The notes below the pieces were generated by a model that did no database searches, had not been told where the DNA came from, and saw nothing but the letters and a program-made list of their open reading frames with translations. Below, one piece after another: positions 45,179-53,633 of a stretch of DNA of 64,000 nucleotides (position 1 is its first letter; each line of letters opens with the position of its first letter). Source of the stretch: Sphingomonas sp. PAMC 26605 (lineage in GTDB: Bacteria > Pseudomonadota > Alphaproteobacteria > Sphingomonadales > Sphingomonadaceae); NCBI RefSeq assembly GCF_000241485.1, contig NZ_JH584241.1:1804934-1868933 (forward strand), read 5' to 3'. The translations under genes and the position numbers were made by a program.

Positions 45179-46051
45179 ATGTGTGACGATTTCACCGCAG
45201 CCGAAAACGAAGCGCATCTCGCAGACCCCGCGCTCACGCGCCGCGGCTTTGCCACGATCGCCGGGGCCGCGGGGCTCGCGATGCTGCTCCCCGCGCCCGC
45301 CAATGCTGCAAGGATCGCCGGCCGCGACGTCGTGATCGACACGCCCGACGGCAAGGCCGACGCCTATTTCGTCGCGCCCGCCACCGGTAAGGCACCCGGC
45401 GTGCTCGTGTGGCCCGACATTATGGGGCTGCGCCCGGCGTTCCGGCAGATGGCCGACCGGCTCGCGCAGTCGGGCTATGCCGTGCTCGTCGTCAATCAAT
45501 TCTACCGCTCGGTGAAGTCGCCGATCATCGCGCCGGGTGAGGATTTCGGGCAACCCGCGGTGCGCGCCAAGATCATGCCCTATGTTCAGGCGCTCAGCAC
45601 TGACGGCACGACGCGCGATGCGCTCGCCTTCACCGCCTGGCTCGACACGCAAACGCAGGTCGACCGCGCCAAGGGGCTCGCCACCACCGGCTATTGCATG
45701 GGCGGCCCGATGGTGATGCGCACCGCCGCCGCCAACCCGGCGCGGGTCCGCGCCGGTGCGACCTTCCACGGCGGCGGGCTTGCCACCGACAAGCCCGACA
45801 GCCCGCATTTGCTAATCTCCAAGATGAAGGCGAGCTACCTCATCGCGATCGCCGCGAACGACGACGCGCGCGATCCCGCCGCGAAGGACACGCTGCGCAC
45901 CGCCTTCGCCGCGGCAAAGCTCCCTGCCGAGATCGAGGTCTATGCCGGCACGATGCACGGTTGGACCCCGCCCGACAGCAAGGTCTACAATGCGATGCAG
46001 GCCGACAAGGCATGGGCGCGGATGCTCGCGCTGTTCGCCAAATCGCTTTGA
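45179..46051 (+). CDS. Tat-exported dienelactone hydrolase family protein
   Basis: A 290-residue alpha/beta hydrolase. The N-terminus has a twin-arginine signal (LTRRGFATIAGAAGLAMLLPAPANA) after a long polar region. The catalytic triad is Cys in GYCMGG, Asp in NDDARD and His in GTMHGW. Use of Cys as nucleophile is typical of dienelactone hydrolases. Good ribosome site AAGGAG. A family B element lies just upstream. Confidence 0.9.
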   Translation: MCDDFTAAENEAHLADPALTRRGFATIAGAAGLAMLLPAPANAARIAGRDVVIDTPDGKADAYFVAPATGKAPGVLVWPDIMGLRPAFRQMADRLAQSGYAVLVVNQFYRSVKSPIIAPGEDFGQPAVRAKIMPYVQALSTDGTTRDALAFTAWLDTQTQVDRAKGLATTGYCMGGPMVMRTAAANPARVRAGATFHGGGLATDKPDSPHLLISKMKASYLIAIAANDDARDPAAKDTLRTAFAAAKLPAEIEVYAGTMHGWTPPDSKVYNAMQADKAWARMLALFAKSL

Positions 46052-46075
46052 AGATTGACGTTGCGCTTTCGTAAT

Positions 46076-46090
46076 GTTCTTCTAACGTTC
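46076..46090. promoter_or_regulatory. Second LexA-type box candidate
   Basis: GTTC-ttctaac-GTTC, a perfect match to the alphaproteobacterial LexA site, 23 bp before the glutathione transferase start. The site has only 8 fixed bases, so about two chance matches are expected in a window of this size. Confidence 0.35.
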
Positions 46091-46113
46091 TGTCAAAGCG
46101 ATTCGGGGGAACG

Positions 46114-46734
46114 ATGATGACATTGACCTTCTACACCCATCCGATGTCCCGCGGGCGGATTGCCCGCTGGATGCTCGAGGAGGTCGGCGCGCCGTATGAG
46201 ACGGTCGTGCTCGATTATGCGAGCACGATGAAGGCCGATTCGTATCTAGCGATCAACCCGATGGGGAAGGTGCCGGCGATCGTCCATGACGGGCATGTCG
46301 TGACCGAGGGCGCGGCGATCTGCGCCTATCTTGCCGATGCCTTTCCCGAGGCGGGGCTCGCCCCGCCGCTCGGCGAGCGCGCGGATTACTATCGCTGGTT
46401 GTTCTTCGCGGCGGGACCAGTCGAGCATGCCGTGACCAACCGATCGCTCGGCGTGACGCCGACCAGCGATCAGCAGCGGATGGCGGGCTATGGCCATCTT
46501 GATCTGGTCGTCGATGTGCTTGAGCAAGCGGTGTCGTCGCATCCCTATATCGCGGGTGCGGCGTTCAGCGCGGCGGATGTCTACGCGGGGTCGCAGGTCG
46601 CGTGGGGTTTGATGTTCGGCTCGCTGCCGAAGCGCCCGGCGTTCGAGGCCTATCTCGGCCGCATCCTCAGCCGTCCCGCGTACAAGCGCGCAGGCGAAAT
46701 CGACGACGCGCTGGCCGCGCAGGCCGCGGCGTAA
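46114..46734 (+). CDS. Glutathione S-transferase
   Basis: A 206-residue protein with the thioredoxin-like N-domain (LTFYTHPMSRGRIARWMLEEVG; NPMGKVPAIV with cis-Pro; TEGAAICAYLAD) and the helical C-domain. Ser in PMSRGR is the likely glutathione-activating residue. It conjugates or reduces electrophiles. It lies 62 bp after the dienelactone hydrolase, with a possible LexA box between them. Confidence 0.9.
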   Translation: MMTLTFYTHPMSRGRIARWMLEEVGAPYETVVLDYASTMKADSYLAINPMGKVPAIVHDGHVVTEGAAICAYLADAFPEAGLAPPLGERADYYRWLFFAAGPVEHAVTNRSLGVTPTSDQQRMAGYGHLDLVVDVLEQAVSSHPYIAGAAFSAADVYAGSQVAWGLMFGSLPKRPAFEAYLGRILSRPAYKRAGEIDDALAAQAAA

Positions 46735-46740
46735 CGCAAA

Positions 46741-46886
46741 TCCTCCCTCGCGCAGCGGGGGAGGGGGACCCTGAGCATTCAGCGAAGGGTGGAGGGGGCC
46801 TCTCCGCGAGTGGTCCGCTTGCGGCCCCCTCCACCACCAGCCTGAAGAAGGCTGGCGGTCCCCCTCCCCCGGTTCCCGGGGGAGGA
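46741..46886. mobile_element. Family B MITE-like element, copy 2
   Basis: A 146-bp element with outer arms tcctccctcgcgcagcgggg and cggttcccgggggagga related to copy 1. It has an inner dyad ggtggagggggcc/ggccccctccacc, a hairpin cagcctgaagaaggctgg and the shared gagcattcagcgaa. It has the same orientation as copy 1; together they flank the dienelactone hydrolase and glutathione transferase genes. Confidence 0.7.
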
Positions 46887-46945
46887 TTTAAGAGGGACGC
46901 ACTCGGCACGTTCCAAGCCAGTGGCTTATCGCGTGACCGGCAGGC

Positions 46946-48604
46946 TCATTCGGTCAGCGTCAGCTTCGCGAGCAGGAACGCCGGCATCGGGCCGTTCCAG
47001 CCGCCGTCGTCGACCGCATCGATCGGCTCGATCTGGTTGACCACCTCGGCGCGCGGTGCGTCGCTCTCGCGCCCGGTGCGCGTGTCCCGCGGCGAACGCG
47101 CGTCGCGGGCTGGGCGAGCCTCACGGGCGGGACGCTCCTCGCGAGGGGCGCGTTCTTCGCGGGCGGCGCGCTCTTCACGGGCGGGACGCTCCTCGCGAGG
47201 GGCGCGCTCTTCACGGCCGGGACGCTCGTCGCGAGCAGCCCGCTCTTCGCGAGCCGGAAGCTCTTCACGAGCCGGCCGCTCTTCACGAGCGGACCGCTCG
47301 GCGCGTGGCGCACGCTCTGCGCGGGGCGCGCGGGCCGGGCGTTCGGCTGCGACCGGTGCGGCGGTTTCGGCTTCTGCCTCGACCGGCGCGATGTCGGCCT
47401 TGCTAGCCGCCTTCGGCCGACGGCGCCCCTTCGGGGCCGCGGTGGCGGCGCGGGGTGCTTCGGCTTCGTCGGATGCGACGACCGGCGCCTCGCCCGCTTC
47501 ATAGCGCTCGATCTTCAAACCGGTCAGCTTCTCGATATTCTGGATGTTCTCGACATCGTCGGGCGTCGCGAAGGTGAAGGCGATCCCCGTCGCCCCCGCG
47601 CGCCCGGTGCGGCCGATACGGTGGACATAATCGTCGGGGTGCCACGGCGCATCGAAGTTGAAGACATGGCTCACGCCCTTCACGTCGATCCCGCGCGCCG
47701 CCACGTCGGAGGCGACCAGGATGCTGGCCTCGCCCTTCTTGAAGCGGTCGAGCTCGGCGATGCGCTGCGATTGCTCCATGTCGCCATGGATCTCGCTCGA
47801 TGCGAACCCCGCGCGCTGGAGCGCCTTGTTGAGCTCGCGCACCGTCGTCTTGCGGTTCGAGAAGATGATCCCGGTCTTGACGTCTTCCTGGCGCAGCAGC
47901 TCGATCAGCTTGTCGCGCTTCTTGGCGGCGGTCACATGCACCAGCCACTGCTTGATGTTGATGTTGGCGGTGGCGGGCCGCGCGACCTCGATCGTCTTGG
48001 GATTGGCGAGGAACTTGTCGGCGAGCTTCTTGATCGGCGGCGGCATCGTCGCCGAGAAGAGCAGCGTCTGCCGCGTCTTGGGCAGCTTGGTGCAGATTTC
48101 CTCGATGTCGGGGATGAACCCCATGTCGAGCATCCGGTCGGCCTCGTCGATCACCAGCATCGAACAGCCGGTCAGCAGGATCTTGCCGCGCCCGAACAGG
48201 TCCATCAGCCGGCCCGGCGTGGCGATCAGCACATCGACGCCCTTTTCCAAGGCCGCGGTCTGGTCGCCCATCGACACGCCGCCGATCAGCAGCGCCATCG
48301 AGAGCTTGTGATACTTGCCGTATTTCTCGAAATTCTCGGCGACCTGCGCGGCGAGTTCGCGCGTCGGCTCGAGGATCAGCGTGCGCGGCATCCGCGCGCG
48401 CGACCGGCCCTCGCCGAGGATGTCGATCATCGGCAGCACGAAGGCCGCGGTCTTGCCCGTGCCGGTCTGCGCGACGGCGACCAAGTCCTTGCCCATCAGG
48501 ATCGAGGGGATCGCGCTCGCCTGGATCGGAGTCGGTTCGGTATAGCCCGACTCGTTGACGGCGCGCTGGAGTTCGTCGGAAAGGCCGAGATCGGCAAAAG
48601 TCAT
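46946..48604 (-). CDS. DEAD-box RNA helicase, RhlE type
   Basis: A 552-residue helicase. Q motif YTEPTPIQASAIP, Walker A AQTGTGKTAA, DEAD box VIDEADRMLD, LFSATMP, and HRIGRTGRAG. The C-terminal ~150 residues form a low-complexity Ala/Glu/Arg/Pro tail built from repeats of EERPAR and EERAPR. This tail is a typical RNA-binding extension and probably disordered. The last residues (GWNGPMPAFLLAKLTLTE) are again conserved-looking. Confidence 0.93.
   Translation of the reverse strand: MTFADLGLSDELQRAVNESGYTEPTPIQASAIPSILMGKDLVAVAQTGTGKTAAFVLPMIDILGEGRSRARMPRTLILEPTRELAAQVAENFEKYGKYHKLSMALLIGGVSMGDQTAALEKGVDVLIATPGRLMDLFGRGKILLTGCSMLVIDEADRMLDMGFIPDIEEICTKLPKTRQTLLFSATMPPPIKKLADKFLANPKTIEVARPATANINIKQWLVHVTAAKKRDKLIELLRQEDVKTGIIFSNRKTTVRELNKALQRAGFASSEIHGDMEQSQRIAELDRFKKGEASILVASDVAARGIDVKGVSHVFNFDAPWHPDDYVHRIGRTGRAGATGIAFTFATPDDVENIQNIEKLTGLKIERYEAGEAPVVASDEAEAPRAATAAPKGRRRPKAASKADIAPVEAEAETAAPVAAERPARAPRAERAPRAERSAREERPAREELPAREERAARDERPGREERAPREERPAREERAAREERAPREERPAREARPARDARSPRDTRTGRESDAPRAEVVNQIEPIDAVDDGGWNGPMPAFLLAKLTLTE
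47121..47206 (-). repeat. Internal direct repeat in the helicase tail
   Basis: A 32-bp sequence at 47121-47152 recurs without change at 47175-47206, 54 bp (18 codons) apart. Shorter degenerate copies continue to about 47300. It encodes alternating EERPAR/EERAPR units. Confidence 0.8.
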
Positions 48605-48703
48605 GCGGTGTCCGGAAAAAGCGCCGGGGCGAAAGCGCCCACGAACAGGGCAAAGCGCTTGCGGATTAGGGCGCGAATGTCAAGAAAAAGGGCGAAATAG
48701 CGG

Positions 48704-49159
48704 CTAGCGTTTGGCAACGAGCCGCCGAAACCGGTCGATTCGGCACGCACTGCCCGAGCGTGCGCGGATCGAATCGCGGTCGGCGCAGACCAGCCCGTCC
48801 GAGGTGCCCTTGACGTACAGACCCGAATAGAAATCGAGCGCCGGGCAGTCGTCGTCGAATTCGGCGCGCAGCCGCGTTCCGTCGACGACGAGCAGATCGA
48901 CGCTATCGGCACCGGTGATCACCGCGCCTTCGAGCGCGGCCATCGGCACGCATTTCGGGCCCTTTTTGGTCGTCCAGCGCTGCTCTGCAAAGTCCGCGCG
49001 TTCTTCTGCGCGCCGCCCGAAGACGCGTGGGATCCGGATCACGATCCGCTGGTGGATCGAGAGTTGCGCCAGTTCGACACGATCGAACGGGCCCATCTCG
49101 GCAGAAGCGGCCGGGGCAAGCGCAAGCAGCAAGGCAGACGGTAGGACCAGATTCGGCAT
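48704..49159 (-). CDS. Hypothetical secreted protein
   Basis: A 151-residue protein with a signal peptide (MPNLVLPSALLLALAPAASA). The mature part has RVELAQLSIHQRIVIRIPR, TTKKGPKCVPMAALEGAVI, DDDCPALDFYSGLYV and two more Cys (VCADRD, ACRIDRF), suggesting two disulfides. I recognise no family. It is divergent from the FAD oxidase, with 80 bp between. Confidence 0.75.
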   Translation of the reverse strand: MPNLVLPSALLLALAPAASAEMGPFDRVELAQLSIHQRIVIRIPRVFGRRAEERADFAEQRWTTKKGPKCVPMAALEGAVITGADSVDLLVVDGTRLRAEFDDDCPALDFYSGLYVKGTSDGLVCADRDSIRARSGSACRIDRFRRLVAKR

Positions 49160-49239
49160 GGGATACGGACGGATTACCAAAGAGGCTTGAACAACGGATG
49201 AATTGGCGGCGGGCGAACGGCGATGATACAGGCGCGGAT

Positions 49240-50703
49240 ATGACCACAGTACAGCCGACTCCGCGCCAGACCAGCCTGATCGACGCGGTGCGCGCCGCGC
49301 TCGGCGCCGCGGCAGTGACGACCGACCCAGGCGACATCGCGCCGTGGCTCGACGATTGGCGCGGGCGCTATCACGGGCGCAGCCCGGCGATCCTCTCGCC
49401 CGACAGCACCGCAGCGGTCGCGACGGTGATGCGGCTCGCCGGCGAGCACGGCGTCCCGCTCGTCCCCCAAGGCGGCAATACCTCGATGGTCGGCGGTGCG
49501 ACGCCGCCCGCCGACGGATCGGCGCTGATCGTCTCGTTGCGCCGGATGAACCGGATCCGCGCGATTGATCCCGCTGCCGGACTGGCGGTCGCTGAAGCCG
49601 GTGTGATCCTCGCCAATCTCCACGCCGTCGCAGAGGCACAGGGGATGCGCTTCCCGCTGACGCTCGGCGCGCGCGGCAGCGCGACGATCGGCGGGCTCGC
49701 CTCGACCAATGCCGGTGGCACGCAAGTGCTCCGTTTCGGGGCGATGCGCGGGCTGGTGGCAGGCGTCGAGGCGGTGCTGCCGAATGGCGAGATCCATGAC
49801 GGGCTCGCCGCGCTGAAGAAGGACAATCGCGGCTATGATCTCGATCATCTGCTGATCGGCGCCGAGGGGACGCTCGGCATCCTCACCGCGGTGACGCTGC
49901 GGCTCTATCCGGCGATCGCACAGCGCGCGGTGGCGTGGGTCGGCCTGGCGGATCCCGAGACTGCGCTCGCGCTGCTGCGCCGACTCGAGCGGCAGACCGA
50001 CACGATCGAGAGTTTCGAGATCGTCTCGGGCGATTCGCTCGCGCAGGTGCTCAAGCATATCCCCGGCACGCGCGCGCCGCTGACGAGCTCCCATCGCTGG
50101 CACGTGCTGATCGAGGCGGTGGCGACCGATCCCGCCGCCGAGCCACCCGGTGCCTTTCTCGAACGCCTGCTCGCTCCCGCGCTCGCCGAGGGTCAGGCGG
50201 CCGATGCGACGATCGCAGCGTCCGAGGCACAAGCCGAAGCCTTCTGGCGAATCCGCGATTCGCTCTCCGAGGCCGAGCGCGCGAGCGGCCCAGCGATGCA
50301 GCACGACATCTCGGTCCCGGTTGCGAGCATGCCGCGTTTCATGGTCGAGGCCGCCGCTGCCGCCGAGGCGCGCTTTCCCGGCAGCCACGCCACCGCGTTC
50401 GGCCATCTCGGCGACGGCAACGTCCATTTCCACGTCCGCGCGCCCGCCGGGGCCGACCCGGCGCGCTGGTATGCCGAGGAAGCGCCGGTCGTGACGCGCT
50501 TCGTCCATGATCTCGTCGTCGCGGCGGGCGGCTCGATCTCGGCCGAACACGGCATCGGCCAGATGAAGCGCGCGGAGCTCGCTCGCCTGTCGTCGCCCGC
50601 GCGGATGGCGGCGCTCCGCGCGATCAAAAACGGGCTCGATCCGCAGGGTTTGATGAACCCCGACAAATTGCTCGGCCTTGCGGAAAATCCTCCCGCACCA
50701 TAG
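49240..50703 (+). CDS. FAD-linked 2-hydroxyacid dehydrogenase
   Basis: A 487-residue flavoprotein of the D-lactate / D-2-hydroxyglutarate dehydrogenase group. The FAD_binding_4 domain has PLVPQGGNTSMVGGATP and GGLASTNAGGTQVLRFG. The C-terminal domain has metal/substrate motifs HLGDGNVHFHV and SAEHGIGQMKR. There are no iron-sulfur Cys. It would oxidise D-2-hydroxyacids and pass electrons to quinones or an acceptor. Start ATG 49240 removes a non-coding extension. Confidence 0.92.
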   Translation: MTTVQPTPRQTSLIDAVRAALGAAAVTTDPGDIAPWLDDWRGRYHGRSPAILSPDSTAAVATVMRLAGEHGVPLVPQGGNTSMVGGATPPADGSALIVSLRRMNRIRAIDPAAGLAVAEAGVILANLHAVAEAQGMRFPLTLGARGSATIGGLASTNAGGTQVLRFGAMRGLVAGVEAVLPNGEIHDGLAALKKDNRGYDLDHLLIGAEGTLGILTAVTLRLYPAIAQRAVAWVGLADPETALALLRRLERQTDTIESFEIVSGDSLAQVLKHIPGTRAPLTSSHRWHVLIEAVATDPAAEPPGAFLERLLAPALAEGQAADATIAASEAQAEAFWRIRDSLSEAERASGPAMQHDISVPVASMPRFMVEAAAAAEARFPGSHATAFGHLGDGNVHFHVRAPAGADPARWYAEEAPVVTRFVHDLVVAAGGSISAEHGIGQMKRAELARLSSPARMAALRAIKNGLDPQGLMNPDKLLGLAENPPAP

Positions 50704-50762
50704 AGCCAGCGGCCATCCGGCGTAGCAAACCGCAGCGCTTTGACGTTCGATGGAGAATCCCG

Positions 50763-51533
50763 ATGGCCAGCGCGCCGCAATCGCTTCCGCTCTTCTACAA
50801 CGCGCTCGAGCCGCTTTCGAGCGAGACGCATGCCGCCTTCAAGATGCGCATGCTCGACCGCGCGACCTTCCTGGTCGGCCAGCACGCGATTCCCGTCACC
50901 GTCGACGAGTTCGTCATGGCGCAGCGCAGCCTGCCGATCGTCTTCACCAGCGGCGACGATGCGATCCCGATCGCGCTGATGGGGCTCAACGAGGGCGTCA
51001 ACGTCTTCATCGGCGACGACGGCAAGCTGACCGAGGACACGGTCTATGTCCCGGCCTATGTCCGCCGCTATCCCTTCATGCTCGCGCGGCTCCGCCCCGA
51101 CGCCGAGGAGCTGTCGCTCTGCTTCGACCCGACCGGCGAGGCGATCGGCGCGTTCGACGACGGCGAGGCGCTGTTCGCGGGCGGCCAGCCGACCGAGGTC
51201 GTGCAGAACATCCTGAGCTTCAACGAGCAGTTCGAACAGGCCGGAGCGCGCACCGCCAATTTCATGGCCGAGCTGCGCGAAATGGGCCTGCTGATGGAAG
51301 GCGAAGTCACGCTGCAGGTCGAGGGCAACGAGCAGCCGTTCATCTATCGCGGCTTCCAGATGGTCAACGAAGAGAAGCTCAACGATCTGCGCGGCGACCA
51401 GCTGCGCAAGATCCAGAAGTCGGGCCTGCTCCCGCTGATCTACGCGCATCTCTTCTCGCTCTCGACGCTGCCGCAGATCTTCGACCGCCAGGTCAAGCTC
51501 GGCAAGGCACCGGTGCCGCAGCTCATCAACTGA
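50763..51533 (+). CDS. SapC family protein
   Basis: A 256-residue SapC protein: PLFYNALEPLSSETHAAFKMR, VPAYVRRYPFMLARL, LCFDPTGEAIGAFDDGEALF and LSFNEQFEQAGARTANFMAEL. SapC was named from a Campylobacter S-layer locus, but in sphingomonads its role is unknown. It overlaps the cytochrome b561 gene by one base (TGATG). Confidence 0.93.
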   Translation: MASAPQSLPLFYNALEPLSSETHAAFKMRMLDRATFLVGQHAIPVTVDEFVMAQRSLPIVFTSGDDAIPIALMGLNEGVNVFIGDDGKLTEDTVYVPAYVRRYPFMLARLRPDAEELSLCFDPTGEAIGAFDDGEALFAGGQPTEVVQNILSFNEQFEQAGARTANFMAELREMGLLMEGEVTLQVEGNEQPFIYRGFQMVNEEKLNDLRGDQLRKIQKSGLLPLIYAHLFSLSTLPQIFDRQVKLGKAPVPQLIN

Positions 51534-52108
51534 TGGCCCGCAGCGCGATCGTCCGGATCGATCGCTATTCGCGCGGCGCGATCTGGTTTCACTGGGTCAT
51601 CGCCGCGTTGGTAATGGTCAATCTGGCGATCGGGCTGCTGCACGACTCGCTGCTCGAGGGCGTGGCGGGGGCGATCCCGTTGCACAAGTCGATCGGGCTC
51701 AGCGTGCTGAGCCTGACGCTCGGGCGGATCGGCTGGCGGCTGACGCATCGCCCGCCGCGGCTCCCGGTCGATCTGGCGGCGTGGGAGCGCGCCGCCGCCC
51801 GCGCGAGCCATGTCGCTTTCTACGCGCTGTTGCTCGTGCTGCCGCTCTCGGGCTGGGCGATGGGCTCGGCCGGGCGCGAGGCGCGCTATCCGACGCGCTG
51901 GTTCGGCCTGTTCGACGTGCCGCATCTGCCGGTTTCGGCGCATACCGCCATGCTCGGCGATGGGGCGCATACGGTGCTGGGCTATGCGATGGCGGTGCTC
52001 GTCGCGCTGCACGTGGCCGCCGCGCTGCGGCATCATTTGGTGCTGCGCGATGCGGTGCTGGGGCGGATGCTGCCGGGCCTGCCACGACGGGACCGCGCAG
52101 AATTTTGA
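51533..52108 (+). CDS. Cytochrome b561
   Basis: A 191-residue di-heme membrane protein with four helices. Candidate heme His residues lie in IWFHWVIAALVMVNLAIG, GAIPLHKSIGLSVLSL, AASRASHVAFYALLLVLPL-type segments and VLVALHVAAALRHHLV. It transfers electrons from quinol or to superoxide (family knowledge). Coupled to sapC. The small RNA promoter begins 29 bp after its stop. Confidence 0.92.
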   Translation: MARSAIVRIDRYSRGAIWFHWVIAALVMVNLAIGLLHDSLLEGVAGAIPLHKSIGLSVLSLTLGRIGWRLTHRPPRLPVDLAAWERAAARASHVAFYALLLVLPLSGWAMGSAGREARYPTRWFGLFDVPHLPVSAHTAMLGDGAHTVLGYAMAVLVALHVAAALRHHLVLRDAVLGRMLPGLPRRDRAEF

Positions 52109-52136
52109 CGAAGTGTTGCCGCCGCATTTTTTGCCC

Positions 52137-52165
52137 TTGAAGGCCGAAAAGCGCTCTCCTATATC
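52137..52165 (+). promoter_or_regulatory. Promoter of the small RNA candidate
   Basis: TTGAAG (52137-52142), exactly 17 bp, TATATC (52160-52165). Start of transcription is expected near 52172, where the first hairpin begins. Confidence 0.7.
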
Positions 52166-52171
52166 CCTCGT

Positions 52172-52279
52172 ACGCGGACCCGTGTTCCCCCCTTTCGCGG
52201 GACCGCGCGGCGCCCTTTCAGGGCGCCTCCTCCCTGAACCTTGGCCACCGCGTGCTGCATTGCACGCGGTGGTTTTTTT
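52172..52279 (+). ncRNA. Candidate small RNA with CCUCCUCCC motif
   Basis: About 108 nt with three predicted hairpins. SL1: CGCGGACCCG (52173-52182) pairs with CGGGACCGCG (52198-52207) with one A-A mismatch; its loop shows six C residues. SL2: GGCGCCC-UUUCA-GGGCGCC (52209-52227), perfect 7 bp. A linker contains CCUCCUCCC (52226-52234), complementary to Shine-Dalgarno sequences. SL3 is a terminator. The motif recalls the alphaproteobacterial CcsR/cuckoo RNAs, which carry CCUCCUCCC, but here it sits in a linker rather than a loop. There is no open reading frame of note. Confidence 0.75.
52245..52279 (+). terminator. Rho-independent terminator of the small RNA
   Basis: CCACCGCGTGC-TGCATT-GCACGCGGTGG, a perfect 11-bp stem, followed by seven T residues (52273-52279). 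The convergent N-formylglutamate amidohydrolase stop codon (52278-52280) overlaps the T-run. Confidence 0.92.
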
Positions 52280-53126
52280 ATTCGGCCGCAAGCGCGCGGC
52301 CCGCGGACGCCTCGTCGGCAAGCGTGTCGATGATCCGCCGCAACAGACGCGCGACCGCGGGCAGCCCATCGCCCGGCGCGTCGCCGGCAGGATCGAGATA
52401 CAGCGTCCGGTCGAATTCGATCTGGATCGCATGGATTCCGGCGCCGGGGCGCGCTTGCGTGTCGAGGATATGCCCGCCGGCATAGGGCGCGTTGCGCGCG
52501 ACCGTGACCCCCGCGGTCCGGATCACGGTTTCGACCGCCGCGACATAGCCCGCCCCGGCGCTGCGACCGAAGCGATCGCCCAGCACGATCGACGGCTGGC
52601 CCGCGCCGAGCGTCGGCATCGAATGCACATCGAGCAGCACAGCGCAGCCGAATCGCGCGCGCGCCGCGGCGAGCGTCATGTGCAGCGCGGCGTGATAGGG
52701 CCGATGATCGTCGCGGATTCGCGCGGCGACGTCATACGCGTCGAGCCGCCGTCGCCACAGCTCGCCGGCGCCCGCGACGCGGCGCGGGATCAGCCCGAGC
52801 CCGCCGCGCAGCTTGGCCGTGGCGAGCGGCTGCGCGGTCCACGACGCGCCTTCGTCGATCACCGGGTCGCGCTCCTGCTCGGAGCGGTTGAGATCGATCC
52901 ACGCGCGCGCACGGCGTTGAACGAGCATCGTTTCGCTGCGGTGTGCAGCCAGGGCGACGGCATCGATATGGCGATCCTCGAGCACCGTCACCGCGCTCAT
53001 CGGGACGCGCAGCGCGGCGTGCAGCGCGACCGGATAGTCGCGCCCGGCATGCGGGACCGAGAGGACGACCGGGCTCGCGGGCGGATCGTCGCCATAGCGC
53101 TCGAACGAGGGTGGGGGGGAAGCCAT
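52278..53126 (-). CDS. N-formylglutamate amidohydrolase
   Basis: A 282-residue zinc hydrolase family member. Conserved blocks: VVLSVPHAGRDYP, ARAWIDLNRSEQERDP, GCAVLLDVHSMP, GGHILDTQARPGAGIHAIQIEFDRTLYLD. The family releases glutamate from N-formylglutamate in histidine breakdown, but many members have other amide substrates, and no hut genes are nearby. Start MASPPPSFERYG at 53126. Confidence 0.88.
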   Translation of the reverse strand: MASPPPSFERYGDDPPASPVVLSVPHAGRDYPVALHAALRVPMSAVTVLEDRHIDAVALAAHRSETMLVQRRARAWIDLNRSEQERDPVIDEGASWTAQPLATAKLRGGLGLIPRRVAGAGELWRRRLDAYDVAARIRDDHRPYHAALHMTLAAARARFGCAVLLDVHSMPTLGAGQPSIVLGDRFGRSAGAGYVAAVETVIRTAGVTVARNAPYAGGHILDTQARPGAGIHAIQIEFDRTLYLDPAGDAPGDGLPAVARLLRRIIDTLADEASAGRALAAE

Positions 53127-53236
53127 TGTGCCAAACTGTACCATGACGCGCGGCGATCCGGCTGGAAAATGTTAAGGGCTGTGCGCATAGGATGTCGCCG
53201 AACCAGAGCGGCGTGGCCGCGGGACGGGATTTGGAC

Positions 53237-53614
53237 ATGATACGCATTCTGCTCGCCGAGGACGATCGCGTGATGCGCGACTATCTGACGCGTGCGCTCG
53301 AACGCTCGGGCTATGCGGTTGCCGCGGTCGATCGCGGCACCGCGGCGATCCCCTTGCTCGAGAGCCAGCATTTCGACTTGCTGCTGACCGACATCGTCAT
53401 GCCCGAGATGGACGGGATCGAGCTGGCGCAAAAGGCGGGCGAGCTCGTGCCCGATTTGCGCGTGATGTTCATCACGGGTTTTGCAGCGGTTACGCTCAAG
53501 GCGGGCAAGAGCGTGCCGCAGGCACGGGTGTTGTCCAAGCCGTTCCATCTGCGCGATCTGGTGATGGAGGTCGACCGGATGTTCGAACTCGAACGGATGA
53601 GCGACAATATCTGA
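53237..53614 (+). CDS. cpdR: Response regulator CpdR
   Basis: A 125-residue single receiver domain. Acidic residues EDD (8-10), phospho-acceptor Asp52 in LLTDIVMPEMDG, Thr in MFITGFAA, Lys in VLSKPFHLRDLV. The sequence VMFITGFAAV...VLSKPFHLRDLV is characteristic of CpdR. In Caulobacter, unphosphorylated CpdR primes ClpXP for substrate delivery; phosphorylation by the CckA-ChpT relay switches it off (established). The C-terminus ends ERMSDNI rather than in Ala-Ala. Confidence 0.92.
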   Translation: MIRILLAEDDRVMRDYLTRALERSGYAVAAVDRGTAAIPLLESQHFDLLLTDIVMPEMDGIELAQKAGELVPDLRVMFITGFAAVTLKAGKSVPQARVLSKPFHLRDLVMEVDRMFELERMSDNI

Positions 53615-53633
53615 TTTTCCTTGAGAGGGGTGC

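Noticed and set aside
50763..51533. SapC as evidence of an S-layer locus
   Set aside because: The surrounding genes have no link to surface layers; the name derives from another organism.
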